Shown one piece after another: positions 28,660-36,926 of a stretch of 64,000 nucleotides of DNA. The translations under genes were made by a program, and so were the position numbers. A model generated the notes under the pieces. It did not search any database. It was not told the DNA's origin and saw only the letters and a program-made list of their open reading frames with translations. Position 1 is the first letter of the stretch. Every line of letters starts with the position of its first letter. The stretch covers positions 186,001-250,000 of the forward strand of contig NZ_JAHWXQ010000002.1 of NCBI RefSeq assembly GCF_019336435.1, read 5' to 3'. Origin of the DNA: Pontibacter populi. Lineage in GTDB: Bacteria > Bacteroidota > Bacteroidia > Cytophagales > Hymenobacteraceae.

Positions 28660-29235
28660 TTAATGTCCGTGCCCTGCGTGCGAGTCCTGCTGCGGTGCTT
28701 GTTTCGCTTCCAGGATCTGCTTCATGTTATTCAGGCCACGCTCAAAATCGGCACCTACATATTTATCCAGAAAAAGCAGTCCAAAATACTTGTTAACCGG
28801 ATTCATGCCCAATTCGGACTCCATTGCCCAGGTAATTTTGGTACCTTTTGCGGTTTCTTCAAAAACATAGTTAGTGGTAGCTTTATTGCTGGGGCCAAAC
28901 TGCATTTCAGCATCTATCTTTTTGTAAGGCTCCGTGTTGATGATCTTGAATTCGCCATCGCCAACATCCGGGTGTTTACTGAACCAATTGTAGCTTGAGC
29001 CAGGTCCGCCGTCCGGGCCGCTGTACGTTAGCAGCATGTGTGGGTCAATTTTGTGCCACGGCGACCATTGCTCCCAGTTACGAAGCGTGTTTACCTGCTC
29101 AAAAACAGCATCGGCAGGCGCCGCAACTTCAATAGAGCGTTCAACCTTTAATTTAGAGGAGATAAGTAACGAACCGGCAACCAGCAGTAAGACCAGTGCG
29201 AGCAGCCCGAATCCGATTCTCTTTAATAATTTCAT
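28660..29235 (-). CDS. SRPBCC (START-like) protein with membrane anchor
   Basis: 191 aa from the ATG at 29235 (MKLLKRIGFG). One N-terminal span (residues 7-27) is followed by a helix-grip SRPBCC domain: VERSIEVAAPADAVFEQV, WEQWSPWHKIDP, GTKITWAMESELG. Such polyketide-cyclase-like domains bind hydrophobic ligands; the ligand is unknown. The C-terminal tail is His-rich (HAGHGH) and could bind metal. The longer frame upstream adds nine residues without clear value. Confidence 0.85.
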   Translation of the reverse strand: MKLLKRIGFGLLALVLLLVAGSLLISSKLKVERSIEVAAPADAVFEQVNTLRNWEQWSPWHKIDPHMLLTYSGPDGGPGSSYNWFSKHPDVGDGEFKIINTEPYKKIDAEMQFGPSNKATTNYVFEETAKGTKITWAMESELGMNPVNKYFGLLFLDKYVGADFERGLNNMKQILEAKQAPQQDSHAGHGH

Positions 29236-29307
29236 GTAAAGCGAGTTTAGTTGTATAGTCAAATATATTTATAGTTATCTGTATATACAACAAGCTGCTT
29301 GCAACAA

Positions 29308-29339
29308 TAAAAAAGCCGCAGCAAATGCCGCGGCCTTTT
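29308..29339 (-). terminator. Terminator downstream of the disordered-protein gene
   Basis: AAAAAGCCGC and GCGGCCTTTT arms with a seven-base loop. The T tract on the minus strand ends transcription of the gene at 29402-29950. Confidence 0.65.
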
Positions 29340-29401
29340 CTCAGATGGAAATTTAATACTAATGTACTTTCACTTATACGTGAAGGTTTCAGTTTGGTGC
29401 G

Positions 29402-29950
29402 TTAATACCGGTCGTAATCGTTGTACCGATCATCTGAAGGGCGGTTTGTATAGTCCTGGCTTCCGTAGTGATCGTTACCAAAATCCCTGAATTCATCTTC
29501 GGTGCCATACGAGGCATCGTGGCGGTAGCCATGGTTGCCCCGGCTGTCGAAGTTTCGGTACATGTCACCTTCTTCCGGGTTATCGAAGTTAGGATTATAG
29601 CCTAAGCTATAGTTGTAATGCCGGTGCCGGTTATAAGGTCCTTCCTGCAAAGGCATTGGTTTCATATTCATCAGTTCATCTTCAGGGCCATGCGGCAAAC
29701 CGTATTCTTCGTCGCGCGGCATACCGGAGTAATTGGCGATATCGTACATCTGGTTGTAATAGTCTTCGCGGCTTGGCTGGTAATCTCCTCCCCTCCTGTT
29801 ATCACGGTTTTGTGGCGAACGATACTGCTCACCAGGCTCGTGGTAGTTACCACGCTGCTGGCTATAGTTCTGGCTGTAGCGGTTATTATCGCGTTCCCGG
29901 TTATAGTTATCCTCAAAATTACCGTAATTCATATCGTTGTTTCGTCTCAT
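29402..29950 (-). CDS. Low-complexity Arg/Asn/Asp/Tyr/Gly-rich protein 1
   Basis: 182 aa from the ATG at 29950 (MRRNNDMNYGNF). It is almost entirely Arg, Asp, Asn, Tyr, Gly, Glu and Gln, with no hydrophobic core, signal peptide or membrane span, so it is predicted intrinsically disordered. Tyr recurs every few residues between charged ones (NYNRERDNNRYSQNY). The C-terminus DDRYNDYDRY closely resembles the end of protein 3 (NNRDDYDRY). Such sticker-and-spacer composition is typical of condensate-forming or desiccation-protective proteins; that role is inference. The first two possible Met codons are only six residues apart. Confidence 0.7.
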   Translation of the reverse strand: MRRNNDMNYGNFEDNYNRERDNNRYSQNYSQQRGNYHEPGEQYRSPQNRDNRRGGDYQPSREDYYNQMYDIANYSGMPRDEEYGLPHGPEDELMNMKPMPLQEGPYNRHRHYNYSLGYNPNFDNPEEGDMYRNFDSRGNHGYRHDASYGTEDEFRDFGNDHYGSQDYTNRPSDDRYNDYDRY

Positions 29951-30020
29951 AGCTTTATAGTTTAGTTGGTTGCACAAACACATTCACTGTATTTGTACAA
30001 CCAATTATTTGATCAGATTA

Positions 30021-30710
30021 TTAATGTTTCCGTCTTGCACGGCCACTTCTTTGCTGCTGGTTCTGGGCTTGTTCGCCTCTCCAGCGGTCCAGGTTGCTAT
30101 AGTAGCTGCCTTCGCCATAGTGGGTCTCGCCTTCGGAGTAATTACGCCCGGCAAAACCACCGCTGTAGTCGTTATCATAACGAGGGTCAAAGTGCTCATA
30201 TCTTCTGTATGATTCGTAATCACCCATTGAAGAATGGCCCAGAAATTTACCTCTGTTGCTACGGCTTACATCATGCCCGAAACGCTCGTCCCGTTCCCGG
30301 CTCAGGTCTCTTGGTTCATTATTTCTGCGCAGGTCGCTATAGTCCGAATTTTTATAGCTGGTGCGCGGGTCGTAGTGGCGTCCGGAGTTATACCCATCAT
30401 CTTGTGTGTAGGTCATACCATACATATTATCAGATCCTCTGCGGCGGCGCTGGTTTGTAAAATCCTCGCCGGCATATTGGGCACCTCCCGGCTGAAAACG
30501 GCCATCCGGATTGTTATAATTCTGCTCGGCATTGGAATTAAAAGAGGCATTATCGAGATAATCTTCATCGTATTCCCCTCGTCCGCGGTTAAAATGAGAG
30601 TCAATTCTATAGTTTCCTCTGTCTGAATTGTTACCGTGATTGCCGTGCAGCCAGCGTGGTTCTACATCACTGCGGTTATCACGCTGGTCATTTTCTCGTC
30701 TGTTTCTCAT
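30021..30710 (-). CDS. Low-complexity Arg/Asn/Asp/Tyr/Gly-rich protein 2
   Basis: 229 aa starting MRNRRENDQRDNRSD, with the same composition as its neighbours: Arg, Asp, Asn, Tyr, Gly and Ser dominate, and hydrophobic residues are nearly absent. Local motifs include repeated R-R, D-Y and G-x-Y pairs and a GRNYSEGETHYGEGSYYSNL stretch. It ends in a basic tail (RSGRARRKH) that could contact nucleic acid. It is 70 bp upstream of protein 1 on the same strand, so the two are probably cotranscribed. The opposite strand contains long hydrophobic ORFs that are shadows of this composition. Confidence 0.72.
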   Translation of the reverse strand: MRNRRENDQRDNRSDVEPRWLHGNHGNNSDRGNYRIDSHFNRGRGEYDEDYLDNASFNSNAEQNYNNPDGRFQPGGAQYAGEDFTNQRRRRGSDNMYGMTYTQDDGYNSGRHYDPRTSYKNSDYSDLRRNNEPRDLSRERDERFGHDVSRSNRGKFLGHSSMGDYESYRRYEHFDPRYDNDYSGGFAGRNYSEGETHYGEGSYYSNLDRWRGEQAQNQQQRSGRARRKH

Positions 30711-30852
30711 AGTTGTTGGTTAATTTGTTCGCTTAGTTTTACGGCAGGTCAGCGTGTTTAGATTAATTAACCGTACAGCTATAGTTATATAAATACGTTA
30801 ACCATAGGCGTTTTCAGCCGTTATAAATAGTATCACTAATGAATTAAATGCT

Positions 30853-31488
30853 ATGGAAGGAAACGATTGGTATAATACAGGATACACCGACTACAGGAAC
30901 CATTACCGCGGCGACGACCGCCCTATAGACCAGAGCGTGTTCAGAGGATCTTATCGCTTCGATAACGACAGCCCTCACCACAACGAGACAACTTACAACG
31001 GTTTCAGAGAACGCGACGAACGCCGCGAAAGCTCCCGACCATATGAGCAAAGAGCTGAATTTGAGAATAGGGAGCAGAATTTAAACAACTACACTACACG
31101 TGCACCACGCCGTGACCGCAACCAGGGACGAGTACCTTACAACTATGGCAACCGGAACGCACAGGGCTACTGGCAGGACGAAGAAACCCAGCAACCTGAA
31201 AGCATGTACCGCTCCAGAAGTGTATTCGGCAACTTCGAAGGAAACTATGACCCTGATCGTTACAGAACACGCAGCAACGACGAAAACTATGGCAACATGG
31301 CTGGTTCGCTGAGTGTAGGGTACGATGGCGACTGGAATGCAAACTGGGAGGAGCACCGTTATTACAACCCTCTTACCGGACACAGACGCAGCTATCGTGG
31401 CAACTATACCAGCCGCCATCCTGAGCAGGGTAACGAGCGCCGGCAGAATAATGACAGGAACAACCGCGATGACTATGATCGCTATTAA
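30853..31488 (+). CDS. Low-complexity Arg/Asn/Asp/Tyr/Gly-rich protein 3
   Basis: 211 aa, divergent from protein 2 with a 142-bp shared promoter region that contains a CTATAG motif. It starts MEGNDWYNTGYTDYRN. The composition is again R/N/D/Y/E/G, with one more ordered patch around GSLSVGYDGDWNANWEEHRYY (about residues 155-175). The C-terminal DDYDRY is shared with protein 1, pointing to common origin or a functional tail. No catalytic motif. Confidence 0.72.
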   Translation: MEGNDWYNTGYTDYRNHYRGDDRPIDQSVFRGSYRFDNDSPHHNETTYNGFRERDERRESSRPYEQRAEFENREQNLNNYTTRAPRRDRNQGRVPYNYGNRNAQGYWQDEETQQPESMYRSRSVFGNFEGNYDPDRYRTRSNDENYGNMAGSLSVGYDGDWNANWEEHRYYNPLTGHRRSYRGNYTSRHPEQGNERRQNNDRNNRDDYDRY

Positions 31489-31533
31489 TAACGGGCACTT
31501 TTGCCTTAACTATAACTGAAAACAACAAATACT

Positions 31534-31764
31534 ATGAACGATAAAAATAAAGACAAACTGAAAAACGAAGACCTGAACAAGACGGTAAACAAGGGCAATA
31601 AAGTGCCGAATATCAACCCGACAGGTCAGAAGGAAAATGTGAACAACGACAGCATAATGAAAGGCAAAGTTGGCGGTGCGCCATCGCAGAAAAGCGGTAG
31701 CCGTGGCGGTTCTGATGTGCAGGACGGTGGCACCGATATTGGCAGCAGCGCCGGCAGTCATTAA
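31534..31764 (+). CDS. Small hydrophilic Lys/Asn/Gly-rich protein
   Basis: 76 aa, 45 bp after protein 3 on the same strand. The N-terminal half is Lys/Asn/Asp-rich (MNDKNKDKLKNEDLNK) and the C-terminal half Gly/Ser/Asp-rich (QKSGSRGGSDVQDGGTD). It has no Trp or Cys and hardly any large hydrophobic residue, a hydrophilin/LEA-like make-up usually linked to osmotic or desiccation stress. A terminator follows, so proteins 3 and 4 form one transcription unit. Confidence 0.65.
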   Translation: MNDKNKDKLKNEDLNKTVNKGNKVPNINPTGQKENVNNDSIMKGKVGGAPSQKSGSRGGSDVQDGGTDIGSSAGSH

Positions 31765-31780
31765 GCCTGAACTATAAACA

Positions 31781-31811
31781 GAGGGCCGGGACATTGTTCC
31801 GGCCTTTTTTG
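31781..31811 (+). terminator. Terminator of the hydrophilic-protein operon
   Basis: GGCCGG (31784-31789) and CCGGCC (31799-31804) followed by six T residues. Confidence 0.85.
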
Positions 31812-31972
31812 TTCTGTTATCTTAAGGAAAACAATAGCTTACCCCTGCCTGTTTGAGTTTCTTCTCTCGATCCTCCGCATGCTTAAATCAATTTAGTTTA
31901 TATTTGATCTGCTCCGGAAACGTTATAACTATAAGTACAGCCTATTTTTAACCTGAGCCGGAAGTAAGACAC

Positions 31973-33349
31973 ATGCAGCACGACAAACATGTAGTAGTGA
32001 TTGGGAATGGGATAGCCGGCATTACGCTGGCGCAGAAACTGCGTACCCGCTCCGATTGCCGTATTACAGTTATTTCTGCTGAATCCCCTACTCACTTTTC
32101 CCGCCCTGCGCTGATGTATGTATACATGGGCCACATGCGTTACCAGGACATTGTTCCATATCCTGACTGGTACTATAAAGAGCAGAAGATCGAGCAGGTA
32201 CATGCTTTTGTAGAAACTATAGATTTCGAAACAAGAACGCTTAAGCTACAGCAATCAGAACCATTAACATACGATAAACTCGTGCTGGCTACAGGATCCT
32301 CGGGGGTGTATTATAACTGGCCGGGTATGCAGCTAAAAGGCGTACAGGGGTTAATAACGTTACAGGACCTGGAGCTAATGCAGCAGCAGACAAAAGACAT
32401 AAAGCAGGCAGTTATAGTTGGCGGCGGACTGATAGGAATTGAAATGGCAGAAATGCTGCAAAGCAAAGGCATACAGGTAACCATGCTGGTCCGTGAAAAA
32501 CAGTACTGGCAAAGCAACCTGCCCGAGGAGGAAGCCAGCCTGGTTACACAACACATCCGGGCTTGTGGCATAGAATTGAAACTTCAGGATGAATTAGCTG
32601 AGATATTGGGTGATGAAACCAGTAAGGTTAATGCCGTTAAAACAAAAAACGGAGAAGTTATTCCCTGCCAGTTTGTGGGCATCGCCACCGGTGTAAAGCC
32701 ATCTATAGAATTTCTAAAAACATCTGGTATTGAACTTGATAAAGGCATTCTTATAAACCATTTCTTTGAGACCAGTATAAAGGAGGTGTATGCCATCGGG
32801 GACTGTGCCCAGTTTAAGGATCCTGCCCGCGGAGAACCGGCACTGGAACAACTCTGGTATACAGGCCGGCAACACGGCGAAGCACTGGCAGCAGTACTTA
32901 ACGGCGATCGAAAACCTTATGCCCGTGGCCCCTGGTTTAACTCCGCCAAGTTCCTGAACATTGAGTACCAGACCTACGGCTTTGTTCCCAGCGCCTGGGA
33001 TGAGCAAAAGTATAGTTCGCTTTACTGGGAGCATCCGGGTCAAAGTAAAGCCATGCGTTTCTTTTATGAGCGCGAAAGCGGCAGACTGAAAGGTGTGAAT
33101 CTGCTGGGCATCCGTTTCCGGCACGACCTGTGCCATTACTGGATACAAGAGAACTATACGATACACCAGGTAATGGAGCAGCTCACCGCCGTTAACTTCG
33201 ATTCAGAGTTTTTTCAGCGGTACGAGCCAGAACTTCTTAGGCAATATTACCAGCAGCACCCGGACAGGCAAGCACCCGCCAAGCAACAAAGTTGGTGGAA
33301 ACTACGCCAGCGCTTCTCCCTCTTTGCAGAAACACCCGATAACAGTTAA
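31973..33349 (+). CDS. FAD/NAD(P)-dependent pyridine nucleotide-disulfide family oxidoreductase
   Basis: 458 aa. The N-terminal FAD-binding GxGxxG is in VVVIGNGIAGI (residues 7-17), a second dinucleotide fold in AVIVGGGLIGIEMAE (about 145-159), and the FAD-contacting YAIGDCAQF near residue 275. The family resembles nitrite-reductase small domains and rubredoxin/ferredoxin reductases (class with SRPALMY). The C-terminal 170 residues are not a standard dimerisation domain. The partner gene begins 3 bp later, so the pair probably moves electrons from NAD(P)H to a membrane polyferredoxin. Confidence 0.85.
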   Translation: MQHDKHVVVIGNGIAGITLAQKLRTRSDCRITVISAESPTHFSRPALMYVYMGHMRYQDIVPYPDWYYKEQKIEQVHAFVETIDFETRTLKLQQSEPLTYDKLVLATGSSGVYYNWPGMQLKGVQGLITLQDLELMQQQTKDIKQAVIVGGGLIGIEMAEMLQSKGIQVTMLVREKQYWQSNLPEEEASLVTQHIRACGIELKLQDELAEILGDETSKVNAVKTKNGEVIPCQFVGIATGVKPSIEFLKTSGIELDKGILINHFFETSIKEVYAIGDCAQFKDPARGEPALEQLWYTGRQHGEALAAVLNGDRKPYARGPWFNSAKFLNIEYQTYGFVPSAWDEQKYSSLYWEHPGQSKAMRFFYERESGRLKGVNLLGIRFRHDLCHYWIQENYTIHQVMEQLTAVNFDSEFFQRYEPELLRQYYQQHPDRQAPAKQQSWWKLRQRFSLFAETPDNS

Positions 33350-33352
33350 GGC

Positions 33353-34684
33353 ATGTACATAACTTCTGACAACACTTTGTATAGTTACTTTAAACACATC
33401 GGCTTTACACTACTGGCCATCAGCTTACTATGCTTGCTTATTACCTTAACAGGAGGAGGTAATATCAATGCTGTTACCTGGGGATTAAGCGGAATAAGTT
33501 TGCTGACCATTGGCAGTTTACTGGTTATAATTAGCTCCCGGTTGCCAAAGCATGTGTCGCATCAAAATAACGGAATCTGGCAAAAAGACGCCACTACACG
33601 GGGTATTTCAGCCTGGGTTTTAGGCATCGTTTTAACCGGTTTTTATATCCTGCTTTACTGGTTCCCGGATACGCTTCATGGACTTATAGCTGCGCTGGAG
33701 CCGCTAAGCCAGTGGCTGCGGAACAAGCCTTCGGACCAGTGGTTTCTGTATGGTTTTTTCTATACACTGGCAGTTATAGTGATGGGTGTACATGCGCTCC
33801 TCAAGTACCGGAATAATCCCTATCATCTTATCCGAACCTGTTCTGTCATTTTCTTTCAGTTAGGGTTCGCCTTTTTGCTGCCCGGCCTGCTGCTGGCATT
33901 TAACCAGCCCGAGTTTTACTTCAGTTATTTCTGGCCACTTAAATACGATTACCTTTTCCCGGGTACTGTCGGCTATCTGATAGACAATGGACAGGCCCTG
34001 GGGGTATTTATGGTTTTCTGGGGAGCTGTATTATCTTTCCTGGCAACGCCTGTGCTTACCTATTTTTATGGCAAGCGCTGGTACTGTTCGTGGGTGTGTG
34101 GCTGCGGCGGTCTTGCCGAAACTGCCGGCGACCCCTACCGTCACCTCTCCGACAAAAGCAAAAAAGCCTGGCAGTGGGAAGTAGCCATCATCTATCCTAT
34201 CCTCGGGTTTGTGATCATCACCACCCTACTGCTCTGGATCAATTCCTGGTCTGGCGGTAGTTTGCTTGGTGATTTATCCGGTGGTTTTTCCAGGAGCTAT
34301 GGTTTCTTTATCGGTTCTATTTTTTCGGGTGTAGTGGGTGTTGGCTTTTACCCTATTCTGGGCAACCGTGTATGGTGTCGCTTTGGGTGCCCGATGGCAG
34401 CGTACCTGGGACTTCTGCAGAAGCATCTTTCCCGTTTCAGAATTACAACCAACGGCGGGCAATGTATTTCCTGCGGCAACTGCTCCACCTACTGCGAAAT
34501 GGGTATTGATGTGCGCTGGTACGCACAACAGGGAAAACCGATCATCCGGTCGTCTTGTGTGGGTTGTGGTATCTGCGCGCATGTTTGTCCAAGGGGTGTT
34601 TTAAAACTGGAGAATGGTCCTGTTGATGGCAGGTATAATGGTTCTTCGCTTATTCAAAGTGATTCTTTAAAGATATTATCTTGA
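33353..34684 (+). CDS. NapH/NosR/CcoG-like membrane polyferredoxin
   Basis: 443 aa with about six or seven hydrophobic spans. Cysteine clusters: WYCSWVCGCGG (about residue 241-251), WCRFGCP (about 341-347) and two [4Fe-4S] motifs near the C-terminus, CISCGNCSTYC and CVGCGICAHVCPRG. The first two resemble the membrane CxxxCP sites of NapH/NosR-type proteins. It probably accepts electrons at the membrane from the FAD protein encoded just upstream. The acceptor is not encoded nearby. Confidence 0.88.
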   Translation: MYITSDNTLYSYFKHIGFTLLAISLLCLLITLTGGGNINAVTWGLSGISLLTIGSLLVIISSRLPKHVSHQNNGIWQKDATTRGISAWVLGIVLTGFYILLYWFPDTLHGLIAALEPLSQWLRNKPSDQWFLYGFFYTLAVIVMGVHALLKYRNNPYHLIRTCSVIFFQLGFAFLLPGLLLAFNQPEFYFSYFWPLKYDYLFPGTVGYLIDNGQALGVFMVFWGAVLSFLATPVLTYFYGKRWYCSWVCGCGGLAETAGDPYRHLSDKSKKAWQWEVAIIYPILGFVIITTLLLWINSWSGGSLLGDLSGGFSRSYGFFIGSIFSGVVGVGFYPILGNRVWCRFGCPMAAYLGLLQKHLSRFRITTNGGQCISCGNCSTYCEMGIDVRWYAQQGKPIIRSSCVGCGICAHVCPRGVLKLENGPVDGRYNGSSLIQSDSLKILS

Positions 34685-34739
34685 TTTAGCTGGTATCGCC
34701 TTTAACTTGAATTCTAAACTAGAGATAAGTTGAAATTTT

Positions 34740-35430
34740 ATTGTTTTACAGGATTAAGACCTAGCAGCGTGCGAAGCTCCTGCTAGCGTCTGGGCTATAG
34801 TTCCCTCTTTGTCATTTCGAACAAAGTGAGAAATCTATCTCAGCTTTTAGATAGCTATAGTTGCAGCTGGAACTAAGCTTTCCTTTTATAGCTGCTTCCA
34901 ATCCTGGGAGCTCTACAAATCTATCGTTTCAATTTAACTTTGGTGCCCTCACGGCCGGGAGGCCTCGTCTTCGGGCATCGCGCTGCTGCTTTCTTGCTAC
35001 CCTCGTTCCTCGGGTTGCCTCACGGCACCGCAACAAAGCAAAGGCGCTCAACCCAAAGACTGAGATTAGTTCGATTGCTGAAGCTATAGTTTATTTGACT
35101 AGCTCTATTTGCATCTCTTTATCGTGGTCATAGTTTCAAAGAGACAGGTAAACCTGTCCTGTATGTGGACAGTAAATATAAACTATAGCTTAGAAATTGG
35201 CAGCGGCAGCAATTGTCCCCTTGAGGGGACTACAGGGGTGTTAAAACTGCAACTATGGAATGATAACCTAAACTATAGCTGTAGCAGTAAAAACTCCCCG
35301 CCTTAGACAAGGAGGGGATAAAGGGGTGGTTGGAACACGCTTAGTATAAAACTATACCTACAACTATAGCAGTAGCTTAATCCTGCCAATCCTTTAATCC
35401 TGTAAATCCTGATTCAGACAATCCCTGTCC
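34740..35430 (-). repeat. Composite intergenic mosaic repeat, copy 2 (inverted)
   Basis: The 900-bp gap after the polyferredoxin gene has no credible gene. It carries the same modules as copy 1 in reverse: E (34811-34850, GTCATTTCGAACAAAGTGAG), G (34937-35062), F (35139-35160, ACAGGTAAACCTGT), H (35214-35250, CCCCTTGAGGGGAC), C (35292-35327, CCGCCTTAGACAAGGAGG) and A (35373-35424, ending AATCCTGATTCAGA). Six CTATAG motifs lie between them. Short ORFs here are by-products of the repeat. Confidence 0.8.
34937..35062 (-). repeat. Module G structured repeat, copy 2
   Basis: Reverse complement of the element at 18251-18378, with the same order of inverted arms: CTTTGGTGCC, GGCC, CCTCGTTCCTCGGG and ACCCAAAGAC. 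One arm differs (TCTTCGGG instead of TCTTTGGG on this strand), still pairing as G-U in RNA. Confidence 0.72.
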
Positions 35431-35486
35431 CTGCCGCTGAAAACAACTATTAAAATCCAACTCAAGCCATAGAAAAACTAAAGCAC

Positions 35487-35520
35487 AAAAAAAGCGACAG
35501 CTTTTAGAGGCTGTCGCTTT
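35487..35520 (-). terminator. Terminator of the 81-aa membrane protein gene
   Basis: AAAGCGACAGC and GCTGTCGCTTT with an eight-base loop, and a seven-T tract on the minus strand. Confidence 0.85.
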
Positions 35521-35581
35521 GAGGTCTTTCATAAAACTAACTTGTAGAACTAGATAAGTACAGGCTAATTATAAGCTTTTG

Positions 35582-35827
35582 TTATTGTAACTCTTCCTGC
35601 TCCATGTATTCCCACATGGCATCTTCGTTAGCACCTGTCTTTGCTGCATAGATCAGCATGGTCGTGTAAACACCTATCAGCAAAAAGCTCAGAGGTATAG
35701 AAAATACAAAAGACACTACCAGGGTTTTAACCGGATCTGCTTTGGATTTCATTTTGGTAGAGGCATACCAGAAGAACAGAACGTTAAAAACACCAGAGAG
35801 GGCAACAAAATTCAGAAGGTCTAACAT
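35582..35827 (-). CDS. Two-span membrane protein of unknown function
   Basis: 81 aa. The first span is about residues 3-22 (DLLNFVALSGVFNVLFFWYA), then a basic loop (KMKSKADPVK), a second span about 36-60 and an acidic tail (EDAMWEYMEQEELQ). No known family. The 390 bp upstream to the sirtuin gene are AT-rich and hold only its promoter. Confidence 0.65.
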   Translation of the reverse strand: MLDLLNFVALSGVFNVLFFWYASTKMKSKADPVKTLVVSFVFSIPLSFLLIGVYTTMLIYAAKTGANEDAMWEYMEQEELQ

Positions 35828-36159
35828 TGGCTAAAAGTTAAGTTTATACTGATTGAACCAAGAAGCATGCCAGTCTAAACCCATCTTTTGCAAGTATAAT
35901 TCCAACATAGCGAAACTTCTTTCAGGCCTTAAAATCACTTTAAATAATTTAATTTTTTTCCGAAGATGTACTGCAATTTAAAAGGAGGTATTTAAAAATG
36001 CAAGTATTCATATTAAAATAATTACAAACATTAGCAACTAACTATATTCAAAAATATCTATATCACAAGCGCTTACAATCCTTACATATAGCCTTATAAA
36101 GAAATAATACATAAAAGCTTTCAAACCTGAAAACCAACTATAAAATGTTCATCGTATAG

Positions 36160-36188
36160 TTTACTGCAGGCATTTAGATTTAAATTTG
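36160..36188 (+). promoter_or_regulatory. Promoter of the sirtuin gene
   Basis: TAAATTTG (36181-36188) matches TAnnTTTG exactly; GTTTA 18 bp upstream is a weak -33 element. The promoter overlaps a possible TTG start at 36186, which argues for the ATG at 36219. Confidence 0.5.
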
Positions 36189-36218
36189 CCAGTAATAACA
36201 GGCATAAGATTTTATCCC

Positions 36219-36914
36219 ATGAAGAAAAAACTGGTTGTACTTACAGGGGCAGGTATTAGTGCCGAAAGCGGAATTGCAACGTTCAGAGATGCCGACGGGC
36301 TATGGGAAGGATATGATGTAATGGAAGTTGCCACGCCCAAGGGCTGGCGCAAAAACCCGGAGCTGGTACTGGAGTTTTATAACCAACGCCGTAAAAATGC
36401 CCATACTGTTAAACCCAACCAGGGCCACACCATACTCGCCGATCTTGAGAAACAGTTTGATGTACACATTATAACCCAGAACGTGGATGACCTGCATGAA
36501 CGGGCAGGCTCTACCAATGTGCTTCACCTGCATGGCAAACTGTTTGAAAGCCGGAGCACCTTAGACGAAAAGCTGGTGTATAAAATAGAAGGCTGGGAAC
36601 TGAAGAAAGGCGATAAATGCGAACGCGGATCTCAGTTACGGCCGAACATAGTCTGGTTTGGCGAGCCTGTACCCATGATGGAAAATGCAGTGGAAGAAAC
36701 CCTGCAGGCCGATATTTTCCTGGTAGTAGGTACCTCGCTGGTGGTGTACCCGGCTGCGGGTTTGGTAGACCTTGTGCCGGAGGATGTGCCGGTTATAGTA
36801 GTAGATCCCAAACTGCCATTAGTAAGAAAACGCCCCAACCTGCACCTGATAGAAGACAAAGCCAGCACCGGCATGGAAAAAGTTAAGCAGCTGCTTCTCG
36901 AAAAATACTTATAG
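36219..36914 (+). CDS. cobB: Class III sirtuin (NAD-dependent deacylase), zinc site degenerate
   Basis: 231 aa from the ATG at 36219. Motifs: NAD-binding GAGISAESGIATFRD (residues 10-24), TQNVDDLHERAG and catalytic His in HLHGKLF. Tyr54 and Arg57 (FYNQR) correspond to the YxxR pair that favours succinyl- or malonyl-lysine. The region that holds four zinc cysteines in E. coli CobB has only one Cys (DKCERGSQLRP), so the zinc site is lost, as in several Bacteroidota homologues. Its Bacteroidota-type promoter is just upstream. Substrates are unknown. Confidence 0.9.
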   Translation: MKKKLVVLTGAGISAESGIATFRDADGLWEGYDVMEVATPKGWRKNPELVLEFYNQRRKNAHTVKPNQGHTILADLEKQFDVHIITQNVDDLHERAGSTNVLHLHGKLFESRSTLDEKLVYKIEGWELKKGDKCERGSQLRPNIVWFGEPVPMMENAVEETLQADIFLVVGTSLVVYPAAGLVDLVPEDVPVIVVDPKLPLVRKRPNLHLIEDKASTGMEKVKQLLLEKYL

Positions 36915-36926
36915 TTCCGGGTGCTG

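Noticed and set aside
29618..30626. Hydrophobic plus-strand ORFs opposite the disordered proteins (up to 164 codons)
   Set aside because: Antisense shadows: the Arg/Asn/Asp/Tyr codon bias on the minus strand gives Val/Ile/Ser/Leu on the other strand. The minus-strand frames have matching composition to protein 3, share the DYDRY tail and are longer.
34861..35306. ORFs of 65-90 codons after the polyferredoxin gene
   Set aside because: Translations of module G and H in the inverted mosaic repeat.
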